Shown: positions 33,366 to 43,128, numbered from the stretch's first letter. The stretch: 64,000 bases of DNA from Pseudomonas sp. H1h (GCF_000633255.1 NZ_AYMJ01000015.1:248001-312000); one strand, 5' to 3'. Made by a program: numbers and translations. The notes: generated by a model from the letters alone, not told the origin.

Positions 33366-35050
33366 AAGCCTTCGCCGAGTTGTACGCCGAACTCGACGCC
33401 ACCACGTCGAGCAACGCCAAACTGGCGGCGATGCAACACTACTTCGCCCAGGCGGCACCGCAGGATGCGGCATGGGCGGTGTACTTTCTGTCCGGCGGAC
33501 GCCCGCGGCAACTGGTGCCGGTGCGTACCCTGCGCGAGTTGGCCGTCAAGGTCTCGGGACTCGAACTGTGGCTGTTCGAAGAGAGTTATCAGGCTGTCGG
33601 CGATCTGGCAGAAACCATTTCGCTGGTGTTGCCGGAAAACCCGCACAGCTCCGAGGCGGGCCTGGCCGAATGGATCGAACACAAGCTGCTGCCGCTGCGC
33701 GGTGAAACCCCGGAGTACCTCGCCCGCCAACTCCCCACACTGTGGGCGCAACTGGACCGGTCGAGCCTGATGCTGTGCATCAAGTTGATCACCGGCAGCT
33801 TTCGCGTCGGCGTGTCGAAACTGCTGGTCACCCGCGCTCTGGCGTCGATGGCGGGCCTGGACAGCAAGCGCGTGGCGCAACGGCTGGTGGGTTACACCGA
33901 CCTGTCCAACCGGCCGAGCGCCGCCACCTATCTGAAGCTGATCGCTGCGGAGTCCGCCGACGAACATGCCCAGCGTGGTGGCCAGCCCTACCCGTTCTTC
34001 CTCGCACATGCCTTGTCGCAACCGGTGGAACACTTTGAAGCACTGCTGGGGCCGGCGAGCAACTGGCAGGTGGAATGGAAGTGGGATGGCATCCGAGCGC
34101 AAGTGGTCAAGCGTGACGGGCGACTGTGGGTCTGGTCACGGGGTGAAGAACTGGTCACCGAGCGCTTCCCGGAACTCGACGTTCTGGTACATGGGCTACC
34201 CGACGGTACAGTGATCGACGGCGAAATCGTGGTCTGGAAAAGCACTCATCCGACCACCGAAGACGCCTTCGATCCGCAATCGACAGCGCCACCGGCCGTA
34301 CAACCTTTCGCCCTGCTGCAGCAACGTATCGGGCGCAAAACCCTCGACAAGAAAATCCTCGAAGAGGTGCCGGTCGTTGTACTCGCCTACGACTTGCTGG
34401 AATGGCAGGGCGAGGATTGGCGCAATCGTCCGCAGGCCGAACGGCGTACGCAACTGGAACAGGTCATCGCCCGCAGTAACACCCCGGTGTTACTGCCCTC
34501 ACCGGTACTCACCGGCAGCGACTGGTTCGACCTCGCCCGGCAACGTGAGGCGTCGCGACGGCTGGGGGTCGAGGGCATGATGCTCAAGGCCCGCGATGCC
34601 CTGTATGGCGTGGGCCGGACCAAGGACATGGGCGTGTGGTGGAAGTGGAAGGTCGATCCGTTCAGCGTCGATGCCGTGTTGATCTACGCCCAGCGCGGGC
34701 ATGGCCGTCGCGCCAGCCTGTACAGCGATTACACCTTTGCGGTGTGGGACGGACCGCCCGAGTCCAGCCAACGGGCACTGGTGCCGTTCGCCAAGGCCTA
34801 TTCGGGGCTGACCGATGAGGAAATGCGTCAGGTCGACAGCATCGTGCGCAAGACCACCGTGGAAAAGTTCGGCCCGGTCAGCAGCGTCAAGCCGAGCCTG
34901 GTATTCGAGCTGGGTTTCGAAGGCATCGCCCTGTCGCGCCGGCACAAGAGCGGGATCGCCGTGCGTTTCCCGAGAATGCTGCGCTGGCGGCAGGACAAGC
35001 ACGTGGATGAGGCCGATAGCCTCGCCACTCTGCAAGACCTGTTGGCCTGA
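33362..35050 (+). CDS. Ligase-associated ATP-dependent DNA ligase
   Basis: The 562-residue ATP-dependent ligase has an N-terminal DNA-binding domain of about 200 residues. The nucleotidyl-transfer Lys is K240 in VEWKWDGIRAQ; motif III/IIIa lies around DGTVIDGEIV, motif IV near EGMMLKARD and motif V near WWKWKVD. It closes with an OB domain containing FELGFEGI. It works in addition to the NAD-dependent LigA of the cell, probably in repair with the adjacent exonuclease. It overlaps the exonuclease gene (ATGA). Confidence 0.94.
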   Translation: MKAFAELYAELDATTSSNAKLAAMQHYFAQAAPQDAAWAVYFLSGGRPRQLVPVRTLRELAVKVSGLELWLFEESYQAVGDLAETISLVLPENPHSSEAGLAEWIEHKLLPLRGETPEYLARQLPTLWAQLDRSSLMLCIKLITGSFRVGVSKLLVTRALASMAGLDSKRVAQRLVGYTDLSNRPSAATYLKLIAAESADEHAQRGGQPYPFFLAHALSQPVEHFEALLGPASNWQVEWKWDGIRAQVVKRDGRLWVWSRGEELVTERFPELDVLVHGLPDGTVIDGEIVVWKSTHPTTEDAFDPQSTAPPAVQPFALLQQRIGRKTLDKKILEEVPVVVLAYDLLEWQGEDWRNRPQAERRTQLEQVIARSNTPVLLPSPVLTGSDWFDLARQREASRRLGVEGMMLKARDALYGVGRTKDMGVWWKWKVDPFSVDAVLIYAQRGHGRRASLYSDYTFAVWDGPPESSQRALVPFAKAYSGLTDEEMRQVDSIVRKTTVEKFGPVSSVKPSLVFELGFEGIALSRRHKSGIAVRFPRMLRWRQDKHVDEADSLATLQDLLA

Positions 35051-35096
35051 CCCGGTTTTCCGGGACATTGATTACTTTTGACTGAATGACGTCCCC

Positions 35097-35123
35097 GTGG
35101 CGAGGGATTTGCTCCCTCGCCAC
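35097..35123. repeat. Short palindromic repeat (GTGGCGAGGGA type)
   Basis: GTGGCGAGGGA-TTTGC-TCCCTCGCCAC, an 11-bp stem, is a widespread Pseudomonas intergenic palindrome distinct from REP. It lies in the 302-base gap between the ligase gene and the transporter; apart from this and the sigma-54-like site I see no gene there. Confidence 0.7.
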
Positions 35124-35257
35124 AAAAGTTTCCTGTACCCGTGAAATCAGCCCGCACCGAACCAACTTGGTGCAACGCATTTCCGGTGCCCGTTTACATG
35201 CACCAAACCCTCTCGCCGCCCCCTCCCCCAACCTTTTAAAACACTTGTTCGGGACTC

Positions 35258-35273
35258 TGGTTCGGAAATTGCT
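35258..35273 (+). promoter_or_regulatory. Candidate sigma-54 (RpoN) promoter of the amino-acid transporter
   Basis: TGG-TTCGGAAA-TTGCT has the invariant GG (35259-35260) and GC (35271-35272) at the correct 10-base spacing, 80 bases before the binding-protein ATG. It fits nitrogen-regulated amino-acid uptake. Tentative without an activator site. Confidence 0.55.
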
Positions 35274-35352
35274 ACTTTCTATAGGTCGTACGCGTTCCAG
35301 TAACAATAATTCTGCGCCACAAGCGCTCATATTGGTTCTTAGGGATTGAATA

Positions 35353-36135
35353 ATGAAAAAAGCATTGCTGACCCTTTCTGCACTGGCGTTGTGCATGGCT
35401 GCCGGCTCCGCGCTGGCCAAGGAATACAAAGAGCTGCGTTTTGGCGTTGATCCTTCCTACGCACCGTTCGAGTCGAAAGCGGCCGACGGCAGTCTGGTGG
35501 GCTTCGACATCGACCTGGGCAACGCGATCTGCGCCGAGCTGAAGGTCAAGTGCAAATGGGTTGAAAGCGACTTCGACGGCATGATTCCGGGCCTCAACGC
35601 CAACAAATTCGACGGTGTGATCTCTTCGATGACCGTGACCCCGGCCCGTGAAAAGGCGATCGACTTCTCCAGCGAGCTGTTCTCCGGCCCTACTTCCTAT
35701 GTATTCAAGAAGGGTTCCGGCCTGAGCGATGACATCGCTTCGCTGAAGGGCAAGTCCGTCGGTTACGAGCAAGGCACCATTCAAGAAGCCTACGCCAAGG
35801 CTGTGCTGGAGAAGGCCGGGGTGAAAATCCAGGCTTACGCCAACCAGGATCAGGTGTACGCCGACCTGAAAAACGGCCGTCTCGACGCCTCGATCCAGGA
35901 CATGCTGCAAGCCGAACTGGGCTTTTTGAAGTCGCCAGACGGTGCCGCTTACGAAGTCAGCAAGCCAGTTGACAGCGAATTGCTGCCAGCCAAAACCGCT
36001 GTCGGTATTAAGAAAGGTAACAAAGAGCTGAAGGCACTTTTAGATAAAGGTATCAAAGCGTTACACGATGACGGCAAATACGCCGAGATTCAAAAGAAAC
36101 ACTTTGGCGATCTGAATCTGTACAGCGGTAAATAA
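35353..36135 (+). CDS. Periplasmic lysine/arginine/ornithine-type binding protein (AotJ/ArgT-like)
   Basis: The 260-residue solute-binding protein has a signal peptide (MKKALLTLSALALCMAAGSALA). It carries the SBP family-3 marks LRFGVDPSYAPFESK, GFDIDLGNAIC, FDGMIPGLNANKFDGVISSM and a C-terminal VGIKKGNKELK. Basic amino acids (Arg, Orn, Lys, His) are the likely ligands by resemblance to AotJ/ArgT/HisJ. It is the first gene of a five-gene transporter operon in the order of P. aeruginosa aotJQMOP. Confidence 0.9.
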   Translation: MKKALLTLSALALCMAAGSALAKEYKELRFGVDPSYAPFESKAADGSLVGFDIDLGNAICAELKVKCKWVESDFDGMIPGLNANKFDGVISSMTVTPAREKAIDFSSELFSGPTSYVFKKGSGLSDDIASLKGKSVGYEQGTIQEAYAKAVLEKAGVKIQAYANQDQVYADLKNGRLDASIQDMLQAELGFLKSPDGAAYEVSKPVDSELLPAKTAVGIKKGNKELKALLDKGIKALHDDGKYAEIQKKHFGDLNLYSGK

Positions 36136-36192
36136 TGCCCTGGCGCCCATCACTCGATGGGCGCCTTTTCCATCCGCTCAGGTTGCTGATTT

Positions 36193-36921
36193 ATGTTCGA
36201 AAACCTCTTACAAAATCTGGGGCTCTCAGCCTTCAGCCTCAAAGGCTTCGGTCCGTTGCTGTTGGAAGGCACCTGGATGACCATCAAATTGTCGGCGTTG
36301 TCGCTGCTGGTGGCCGTGTTGCTCGGTCTCTTGGGCGCCAGTGCCAAACTGTCGAAATCCAGATTGCTGCGCCTGCCTGCCCAGCTCTACACCACACTGA
36401 TTCGCGGCGTGCCCGATCTGGTGCTGATGCTGTTGATTTTCTACAGCCTGCAAACCTGGCTGACCGCGCTGACCGACTTCATGGAGTGGGATTACATCGA
36501 AATCGACTCCTTCACCGCTGGCGTGACCACCCTGGGCTTCATCTACGGGGCGTATTTCACCGAAACCTTCCGTGGCGCGATCCTCGCCGTGCCTCGTGGT
36601 CAGGTGGAAGCGGCGACCGCTTACGGCCTCAAGCGCGGCCAGCGCTTTCGCTTCGTGGTGTTTCCGCAAATGATGCGTTTCGCCCTGCCGGGCATCGGCA
36701 ACAACTGGATGGTGATGCTCAAGGCCACTGCGCTGGTGTCGATCATCGGCCTTGCCGACTTGGTCAAAGCCGCGCAGGACGCCGGTAAAAGCACCTATCA
36801 ACTGTTCTACTTCCTGGTACTCGCCGCCTTGATCTATCTGCTGATCACCAGTGCTTCGAACGTCATCCTGCGCTGGCTCGAGCGCCGTTACGCCGCAGGC
36901 GCACGGGAGGCCGTACGATGA
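36193..36921 (+). CDS. Amino-acid ABC transporter permease (HisQ/AotQ-like)
   Basis: The 242-residue inner-membrane permease has five or more transmembrane helices and the HisMQ-family segments GTWMTIKLSALSLL, YTTLIRGVPDLVLMLLIFY and the cytoplasmic EAA loop (VEAATAYGLKRGQRFRFVVFPQ). It forms the channel with the downstream permease, overlapping it by four bases (ATGA). Confidence 0.92.
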   Translation: MFENLLQNLGLSAFSLKGFGPLLLEGTWMTIKLSALSLLVAVLLGLLGASAKLSKSRLLRLPAQLYTTLIRGVPDLVLMLLIFYSLQTWLTALTDFMEWDYIEIDSFTAGVTTLGFIYGAYFTETFRGAILAVPRGQVEAATAYGLKRGQRFRFVVFPQMMRFALPGIGNNWMVMLKATALVSIIGLADLVKAAQDAGKSTYQLFYFLVLAALIYLLITSASNVILRWLERRYAAGAREAVR

Positions 36922-37628
36922 TCGAACTCCTGCAGGAATACTGGAAACCCTTCCTTTATACCGACGGCAACAACATCACCGGGCTGGCCATGACCCTGTG
37001 GCTGCTCAGTGCCTCGATCTTCATTGGCTTCCTGGTGTCGATTCCGCTGTCGATCGCCCGGGTCTCGTCGCACTTCTATGTGCGCTGGCCGGTGCAGTTC
37101 TACACCTACCTGTTCCGGGGTACGCCGCTGTATATCCAGTTGCTGATTTGCTACACCGGCATCTACAGCCTCGCCGCCGTGCGCGCGCAACCGTTGCTCG
37201 ACAGTTTCTTTCGCGATGCGATGAACTGCACGATCCTGGCGTTTGCCCTGAACACCTGCGCCTACACCACGGAGATTTTCGCCGGGGCGATCCGCAGCAT
37301 GAACCACGGCGAAGTCGAAGCGGCCAAGGCCTACGGCCTGACCGGCTGGAAGCTTTACGCGTACGTGATCATGCCCTCGGCGCTGCGTCGTTCGTTGCCG
37401 TACTACAGCAACGAAGTGATCCTGATGCTGCACTCGACCACCGTGGCCTTCACCGCGACCATTCCCGACATCCTGAAAGTTGCGCGGGACGCCAACTCGG
37501 CGACCTACCTGACCTTCCAGTCGTTCGGCATCGCCGCGCTGATCTACCTGACCATTACCTTCACGCTGGTCGGCCTGTTCCGTCTTGCCGAACGCCGATG
37601 GCTGGCCTTCCTCGGGCCGACCCACTAG
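36918..37628 (+). CDS. Amino-acid ABC transporter permease (HisM/AotM-like)
   Basis: The 236-residue inner-membrane permease is the partner of the upstream one. It has TLWLLSASIFIGFLVSIPLS, YTYLFRGTPLYIQLLICY and the EAA loop EVEAAKAYGLTGWKLY. The start overlaps the previous stop. It is followed after 11 bases by the AotO-like gene. Confidence 0.92.
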   Translation: MIELLQEYWKPFLYTDGNNITGLAMTLWLLSASIFIGFLVSIPLSIARVSSHFYVRWPVQFYTYLFRGTPLYIQLLICYTGIYSLAAVRAQPLLDSFFRDAMNCTILAFALNTCAYTTEIFAGAIRSMNHGEVEAAKAYGLTGWKLYAYVIMPSALRRSLPYYSNEVILMLHSTTVAFTATIPDILKVARDANSATYLTFQSFGIAALIYLTITFTLVGLFRLAERRWLAFLGPTH

Positions 37629-37639
37629 GAAACCCTGTA

Positions 37640-38758
37640 ATGCGACACCAGATCCATGACCTGTTGGCCCCGGTGCCGGGGACCGCACGACAGATCCACA
37701 GCTTCCACTTCGGCCCGGAGCAGGCCCAAGGCAAAATCTACATCCAGTCCTCGCTGCATGCCGACGAAATGCCCGGCATGCTGGTGGCCTGGCACCTCAA
37801 GCAGCGTCTGGCAGAGCTGGAAGCCGCCGGGCGCCTGCGCAGCCAGATCGTGCTGGTGCCGGTGGCCAATCCGGTGGGCCTCGAACAAGTACTGATGGAC
37901 GTGCCACTGGGCCGCTACGAGATGGAGAGCGGGCAGAATTTCAATCGCTGGTTCGTCGACCTCAGCGAAGAAATCGGCAACGACATCGAGGGCAAGCTGG
38001 GCGATGACCCGCAGCACAACCTTGAGTTGATCCGCGCCAGCCTGCGCAACGCTCTGGCTCGCCAGACACCCGGTACGCAACTGCAATCCCAGCGCCTGAC
38101 CCTGCAACGGCTGGCGTGCGATGCCGACATGGTGCTGGACCTGCACTGCGATTTCGAATCCGTGGTTCACCTCTACACCACCCCCGAGGCGTGGCCGCAG
38201 GTCGAGCCGCTGGCGCGTTACATCGAGTCCCAGGCCAGCCTGCTGGCGACCGACTCCGGCGGCCAGTCGTTCGACGAATGCTTCACCCTGCTGTGGTGGC
38301 AACTGCAGGAGCGCTTCGGCGAACACTTCGCGATTCCGCTGGGCAGTTTTTCGGTGACCGTGGAGTTGCGCGGCCAGGGTGACGTCAATCACCCGATGGC
38401 CAGCCGTGATTGTCAGGCGCTGATCGATTACCTGATCCAGTTCGATGCGATCGTCGGCGAGACCCGGCCGCAACCGCACTTGCCGTTCCCCGCCACGCCA
38501 CTGGCTGGCGTCGAACCGGTGACCACGCCGGTCGGCGGCTTGCTGGTGTACACCGCCACGGCCGGGCAATACCTGCAAGCCGGGCAACAGATTGCCGAAA
38601 TCATCGACCCGATCAGTGATCGGGTGACCCCTATTTGCTGCACCGCTGCCGGCGTCATGTACGCCCGCTCGCTGCGCCGCATGGCCACTGCCGGCATGGT
38701 GATCGCCCACGTGGCAGGCGCCGAAGCCTATCGCAGCGGCTACCTACTTTCGCCTTGA
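37640..38758 (+). CDS. Succinylglutamate desuccinylase/aspartoacylase-family protein (AotO-like)
   Basis: The 372-residue protein is a zinc carboxypeptidase-like enzyme. Zinc ligands are visible as His-x-x-Glu in [12 protein letters not shown] and His in MVLDLHCDF; a Glu-containing segment [14 protein letters not shown] is the likely catalytic region. In the P. aeruginosa aotJQMOP operon a gene of this family (aotO) sits in the same place and is not needed for uptake. The substrate is unknown. ATG 37640 has AGGA upstream; longer frames run into the permease gene. Confidence 0.85.
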   Translation: MRHQIHDLLAPVPGTARQIHSFHFGPEQAQGKIYIQSSLHADEMPGMLVAWHLKQRLAELEAAGRLRSQIVLVPVANPVGLEQVLMDVPLGRYEMESGQNFNRWFVDLSEEIGNDIEGKLGDDPQHNLELIRASLRNALARQTPGTQLQSQRLTLQRLACDADMVLDLHCDFESVVHLYTTPEAWPQVEPLARYIESQASLLATDSGGQSFDECFTLLWWQLQERFGEHFAIPLGSFSVTVELRGQGDVNHPMASRDCQALIDYLIQFDAIVGETRPQPHLPFPATPLAGVEPVTTPVGGLLVYTATAGQYLQAGQQIAEIIDPISDRVTPICCTAAGVMYARSLRRMATAGMVIAHVAGAEAYRSGYLLSP

Positions 38759-38771
38759 GGATGTCTGTCTC

Positions 38772-39536
38772 ATGTACAAATTGACCGTTGAAGGCCTGCA
38801 CAAAAGCTATGGCGACCATCAGGTGCTCAAAGGCGTTTCGCTCAAGGCCAGGACTGGCGACGTGATCAGCCTGATCGGCGCCAGCGGTTCGGGCAAAAGC
38901 ACCTTCCTGCGCTGCATCAACTTTCTCGAACAACCCAACGACGGCGCCATGAGTCTGGACGGCCAGGCGATCCGTATGGTCAGCGACCGCCACGGCATGC
39001 ACGTCGCCGACCCGAATGAACTGCAACGCCTGCGCACACGGTTGGCGATGGTGTTCCAGCACTTCAATCTGTGGAGCCACATGACCGTGCTGGAAAACAT
39101 CACCATGGCCCCGCGCCGGGTGCTCGGTTGCAGCAAACAGGAAGCCGACGACCGCGCACGCCGTTATCTGGACAAGGTCGGCCTGCCGGCGCGGGTCGCC
39201 GATCAGTACCCGGCGTTTCTCTCTGGCGGCCAGCAACAGCGGGTGGCGATCGCCCGGGCGCTGGCCATGGAGCCGGAGGTGATGCTGTTCGACGAACCGA
39301 CCTCGGCACTCGACCCGGAACTGGTGGGCGAAGTGCTACGGGTGATTCAGGGGCTGGCCGAAGAAGGCCGGACCATGATCATGGTGACGCACGAAATGAG
39401 CTTTGCGCGCAAAGTCTCCAGCCAGGTGTTGTTCCTGCACCAGGGGCTGGTGGAAGAAGAAGGCGCGCCGGAAGACGTGCTGGGCAACCCGAGGAGCGAA
39501 CGCCTGAAGCAGTTCCTCAGCGGCAACCTCAAGTAA
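38772..39536 (+). CDS. Amino-acid ABC transporter ATP-binding protein (HisP/AotP-like)
   Basis: The 254-residue ATPase has Walker [14 protein letters not shown], the Q-loop [12 protein letters not shown], signature [15 protein letters not shown], Walker [14 protein letters not shown] and the H-loop VTHEMSFAR. It energises the upstream permease pair. No argR regulator follows, unlike the P. aeruginosa aot operon; a degenerate REP element and the Lhr-like helicase gene come next. Confidence 0.95.
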   Translation: MYKLTVEGLHKSYGDHQVLKGVSLKARTGDVISLIGASGSGKSTFLRCINFLEQPNDGAMSLDGQAIRMVSDRHGMHVADPNELQRLRTRLAMVFQHFNLWSHMTVLENITMAPRRVLGCSKQEADDRARRYLDKVGLPARVADQYPAFLSGGQQQRVAIARALAMEPEVMLFDEPTSALDPELVGEVLRVIQGLAEEGRTMIMVTHEMSFARKVSSQVLFLHQGLVEEEGAPEDVLGNPRSERLKQFLSGNLK

Positions 39537-39554
39537 CGCCGTCCACAACTCTCA

Positions 39555-39643
39555 TGTGGGAGCGAAGGCGGTGTGTCAGTCAACATCGTTTTAACTGACA
39601 CACCGCCTTCGTCGGAACGCCGCCCGGAGCAAGCCCGCTGCCA
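39555..39643. repeat. Degenerate REP element with a perfect 17-bp inner inverted repeat
   Basis: The left REP arm keeps TGTGGGAGCG but has lost the following GGCTTGCTCGCG. The inner arms GAAGGCGGTGTGTCAGT (39564-39580) and ACTGACACACCGCCTTC (39594-39610) are perfect, and the right arm is broken by an extra segment before GAGCAAGCCCGCT. Confidence 0.75.
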
Positions 39644-39728
39644 AAGGGGTATGTGCTCGCACAAAATTAAACTTGTCCCTCAACGGCGCGGTCACTGAAG
39701 GAACACCTTCAGAGCGCACACCGCCGGT

Positions 39729-42215
39729 ATGCCGACCTCCACCGACTTCGCAAAACTCTGGTTCAGCACACGCCACTGGAAGCCGTTCGCCTTTCAAAAA
39801 CAGGTGTGGACCGCCGTTAAAAAAGGTCAGTCGGGATTACTTCACGCCAGCACCGGCGCCGGTAAAACCTACGCGGTATGGTTCGCCGCGCTCAATCGCT
39901 TCGCCCGCGCTCTGCCGCCGCCTGCAACGACCAGCAAACGCAAACCACCGTCCGAACCGTTGACCGTGCTGTGGATCACACCGATGCGCGCCCTCGCCGC
40001 CGACACCGCGCGTGCCTTGCAAGCGCCGGTCGGCGAGCTGCAGATTGCGTGGAGCATCGGCCTGCGCACCGGCGACACCAGCAGCGCCGAACGCGCCCGT
40101 CAGGGCCGGCGCTTGCCGACCACGCTGATCACCACCCCGGAAAGCCTGACCCTGCTGCTCGCCCGCGCCGACGCGAAAACCGCGCTCGCGACCTTACGCA
40201 TGGTTGTCGTCGATGAATGGCACGAATTGCTCGGCAACAAACGCGGCGTACAGCTGCAACTGGCGCTGGCACGCCTGCGCCATTGGCAGCCCGAGCTGAT
40301 CGTCTGGGGCGTGTCCGCTACCCTTGGTAATCAAGCCCACGCCCAACAGGTGCTGATCCCACAGGGCGGCGGCATCAGCGTGCAAGGCCAGAGCGAAAAA
40401 TCACTCAAGGTCGACACCTTGATCCCACCGGCCATCGAACGTTTTCCGTGGGCCGGGCACATCGGTCTGAAGATGCTGCCGCAAGTGGTCGCTGAACTGG
40501 ATGCCTGCGCCAGCAGCCTGGTGTTCACCAACACCCGTGCGCAGTCGGAAATCTGGTATCAGGCGTTACTCGAAGCACGACCGGACTGGGCCGGGTTGAT
40601 CGCGCTGCACCACAGCTCCCTCTCCCGCGAGACCCGCGACTGGGTGGAGCAGGCGTTGAAGGACGGACTCCTGAAAGCCGTGGTCTGCACCTCGAGCCTG
40701 GACCTGGGCGTGGACTTCCTGCCGGTGGAACGCGTGCTGCAAATCGGTTCGGCAAAGGGCGTGGCGCGGCTGATGCAGCGCGCGGGGCGCTCAGGTCACG
40801 CGCCGGGGCGCACCTCGCGGGTAACGCTGGTGCCGACCCACAGCCTGGAGCTGATCGAAGCCGTCGCCGCGCGCGATGCCGTGGAGCAACGACACATCGA
40901 ACCACGCCTGTCGCCGCACCAACCGCTGGATGTGCTGGTGCAGCATCTGGTCAGCATGGCTCTGGGCGGTGGCTTTCTTCCTAAAGAGCTGTACGAAGAA
41001 GTCCGTGGCGCCTGGGCCTATCGTGATCTGACCCCAGCGAACTGGGCTTGGGCGCTGGCTTTCGTACGCCACGGCGGCCTGTCTCTGACGGCTTATCCGG
41101 ATTATCGCCGGGTCGAACCGGACGAACACGGCGTCTGGCGCGTACCCGATGCCCGCCTCGCACGTCGGCATCGCATGAGCATCGGCACCATCGTCAGCGA
41201 CGCGAGCATCAACCTGAAATTCTGGAGCAAGGGTGGCGGCGGCAAGCAATTGGGCAGCGTCGAGGAAGGTTTTATCGCCCGACTGAAACCGGGCGACGGC
41301 TTTCTGTTCGCCGGGCGTCTGCTGGAGTTGGTGCGGGTGGAGAACATGACCGCTTACGTCAAACGCAGCAGCGCGAAAAAAGCCGCCGTACCACGCTGGA
41401 ATGGCGGACGAATGCCACTTTCCAACGAATTGGCCGAAGCCGTGGTCAGTCGCTTCACTGCAGCGGCGCAGGGGCAGTTCGCGGGGCCGGAAATGCACGC
41501 GCTGCAACCGTTGCTGAACACCCAGGCACGCTGGTCAGGCCTGCCCACCACTGACAGCCTGCTGGCGGAGGTGCTGAAGTCCCGCGAAGGCTGGCACTTT
41601 TTCCTCTACCCGTTTGCCGGGCGTCAGGTGCATCTGGGGCTCGCCAGCCTGTTGGCGTGGCGCGTCAGTCAGCGCCAGCCGCTGACGTTCTCGATTGCGG
41701 TGAATGATTACGGGCTGGAGTTGCTCAGCGCCACGCCAGTCGATTGGTCAGAACAACTCAACCCAGCCCTGCTCAGCCCGCAGCATCTGTTGGAGGATGT
41801 GTTGGCCAGTCTGAATGCCGGCGAACTGGCGCTGCGGCGTTTTCGCGAAATCGCCCGGATCGCCGGGCTGGTGTTCGCCGGCTATCCCGGTGCGCCGAAA
41901 AGTACCCGCCAGGTGCAGGCTTCCAGCGGCTTGTTTTTTGAAGTGTTCAAGCAATATGACGCCGACAACCTGCTGCTGGCTCAGGCCGGGGAAGAAGTCC
42001 TGCGCGAAGAACTGGATATTCGTCGCCTGCAACAGACACTGCAACGGATCAACCGGATGCAACTGGATCTGCACCTGATCAAACGGCCTACACCGCTGGG
42101 CTTTCCGCTGCTGGTGGAGCGCATGCGTGAAAGCATGAGTTCGGAAAAACTCGCCGATCGCATTCGACGCATGGTCGGCGACCTGGAGAAATCAGCCGAC
42201 AAGGGTAACGCCTGA
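39729..42215 (+). CDS. Ligase-associated DEXH helicase (Lhr-like)
   Basis: The 828-residue superfamily 2 helicase has Walker [16 protein letters not shown], motif Ia ([15 protein letters not shown]), motif II as DEWH in [11 protein letters not shown], motif [13 protein letters not shown], and motif [15 protein letters not shown]. The extended C-terminal half matches the Lhr-core proteins encoded in ligase-exonuclease-MPE repair clusters. The stop overlaps the MPE start (TGATG). Confidence 0.93.
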   Translation: MPTSTDFAKLWFSTRHWKPFAFQKQVWTAVKKGQSGLLHASTGAGKTYAVWFAALNRFARALPPPATTSKRKPPSEPLTVLWITPMRALAADTARALQAPVGELQIAWSIGLRTGDTSSAERARQGRRLPTTLITTPESLTLLLARADAKTALATLRMVVVDEWHELLGNKRGVQLQLALARLRHWQPELIVWGVSATLGNQAHAQQVLIPQGGGISVQGQSEKSLKVDTLIPPAIERFPWAGHIGLKMLPQVVAELDACASSLVFTNTRAQSEIWYQALLEARPDWAGLIALHHSSLSRETRDWVEQALKDGLLKAVVCTSSLDLGVDFLPVERVLQIGSAKGVARLMQRAGRSGHAPGRTSRVTLVPTHSLELIEAVAARDAVEQRHIEPRLSPHQPLDVLVQHLVSMALGGGFLPKELYEEVRGAWAYRDLTPANWAWALAFVRHGGLSLTAYPDYRRVEPDEHGVWRVPDARLARRHRMSIGTIVSDASINLKFWSKGGGGKQLGSVEEGFIARLKPGDGFLFAGRLLELVRVENMTAYVKRSSAKKAAVPRWNGGRMPLSNELAEAVVSRFTAAAQGQFAGPEMHALQPLLNTQARWSGLPTTDSLLAEVLKSREGWHFFLYPFAGRQVHLGLASLLAWRVSQRQPLTFSIAVNDYGLELLSATPVDWSEQLNPALLSPQHLLEDVLASLNAGELALRRFREIARIAGLVFAGYPGAPKSTRQVQASSGLFFEVFKQYDADNLLLAQAGEEVLREELDIRRLQQTLQRINRMQLDLHLIKRPTPLGFPLLVERMRESMSSEKLADRIRRMVGDLEKSADKGNA

Positions 42216-42871
42216 TGAACAGCGGCTATCCGGTGCGTCTGGCCGGCGAAGAACTCTGGCTGCTGCCAGAAAAAGCCCTGTACTGGCCGGCACAGGAAGC
42301 GCTGCTGATCGCCGATGTGCATTTCGGCAAGGCCGCCGCCTATCGCCGTCTCGGTCAGCCAGTCCCACTAGGCACCACGGCGGCAAACATCGACGTGCTC
42401 GACCGCTTATTGGCGAAGCTGCCCTGCCGGCAACTGATTTTCCTCGGCGACTTTCTGCATGGACCCGGCTCCCATGCTGAGGGCACCTTGAAGGCCTTGG
42501 CCGAATGGCGCGCACGTCATGCTGATTTACCGATGACGCTGATTCGTGGCAACCACGATAAGCGCGCTGGCGATCCACCAGCATCATTGAACATCAGAGT
42601 GGTGCCGGAACCGTTGCTGCTCGGGCCGTTTGCCTTGCAACACGAACCAGCCCCCCATCCCGAACGGCATGTGCTGGCAGGCCACGTACATCCGGTCTAC
42701 CGGCTTGACGGTCGGGGGCGGCAGCGTCTGCGCCTGGCGTGTTTCAGGCTGGGCGAGCGTTTGAGCCTGTTACCGGCATTTGGCGCGTTTACCGGCGGTT
42801 ACCCGGTGGAGATAGACGCCCATTGCAGGATATTTGTCGTCGGCGATAACGAAATATGGCCAGTCAGCTGA
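42215..42871 (+). CDS. pdeM: Ligase-associated Mn-dependent endonuclease MPE (PdeM)
   Basis: The 218-residue binuclear metallophosphoesterase has the metal motifs DVHFGKAAAYR, LGDFLHG, RGNHDKR and GHVHPVY. The P. putida homologue is a characterised manganese-dependent single-strand DNA endonuclease from the same gene cluster. It overlaps the helicase gene upstream. Its last codons form part of a 19-bp perfect inverted repeat. Confidence 0.93.
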   Translation: MNSGYPVRLAGEELWLLPEKALYWPAQEALLIADVHFGKAAAYRRLGQPVPLGTTAANIDVLDRLLAKLPCRQLIFLGDFLHGPGSHAEGTLKALAEWRARHADLPMTLIRGNHDKRAGDPPASLNIRVVPEPLLLGPFALQHEPAPHPERHVLAGHVHPVYRLDGRGRQRLRLACFRLGERLSLLPAFGAFTGGYPVEIDAHCRIFVVGDNEIWPVS

Positions 42872-42902
42872 GGTCTTGGGCAAACCTCAGCTGACTGGCC
42901 AT
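42856..42902. other. 19-bp perfect inverted repeat at the end of pdeM
   Basis: ATGGCCAGTCAGCTGAGGT (42856-42874) and its exact complement (42884-42902) flank a 9-base loop and include the pdeM stop codon. There is no T-run, so it is not a classical terminator, but it could end or stabilise the convergent transcripts. Confidence 0.8.
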
Positions 42903-42918
42903 TCATGGGTGCAGCGGA

Positions 42919-43128
42919 TCAGGCGACGGGCGCGGGTGGTGGTTCGTCCGGCAAGGTCGGTTCGCCCGGCTCGGTCGGTTGTTCGTTGGGGGTGTCGGGA
43001 TCAGGCTGGCCGGGAATTCCGCCGGCCATGCTGAGCGACGGGTGTGCCAACAAGGACCAGGCCAAAACGCCAACCTGATTGGGCTCAAGCCTTGCCAGTT
43101 CGGCGGTGATATGCGGATCGATCTTCAT
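42919..43128 (-). CDS. Small Pro-rich protein of unknown function
   Basis: The 69-residue protein (MKIDPHITAELARLEPNQVG...) has an N-terminal helix-like part and a C-terminal Pro/Glu/Asp-rich tail (PDPDTPNEQPTEPGEPTLPDE). GGAGGG just before ATG 43128 is a near-perfect Shine-Dalgarno, the main argument for a real gene. I recognise no family. Confidence 0.6.
   Translation of the reverse strand: MKIDPHITAELARLEPNQVGVLAWSLLAHPSLSMAGGIPGQPDPDTPNEQPTEPGEPTLPDEPPPAPVA

Noticed and set aside
39555..39643. Insertion sequence end or attachment site at the transporter boundary
   Set aside because: The inverted repeat is part of a rearranged REP element; no transposase, target duplication or tRNA is present at this boundary.
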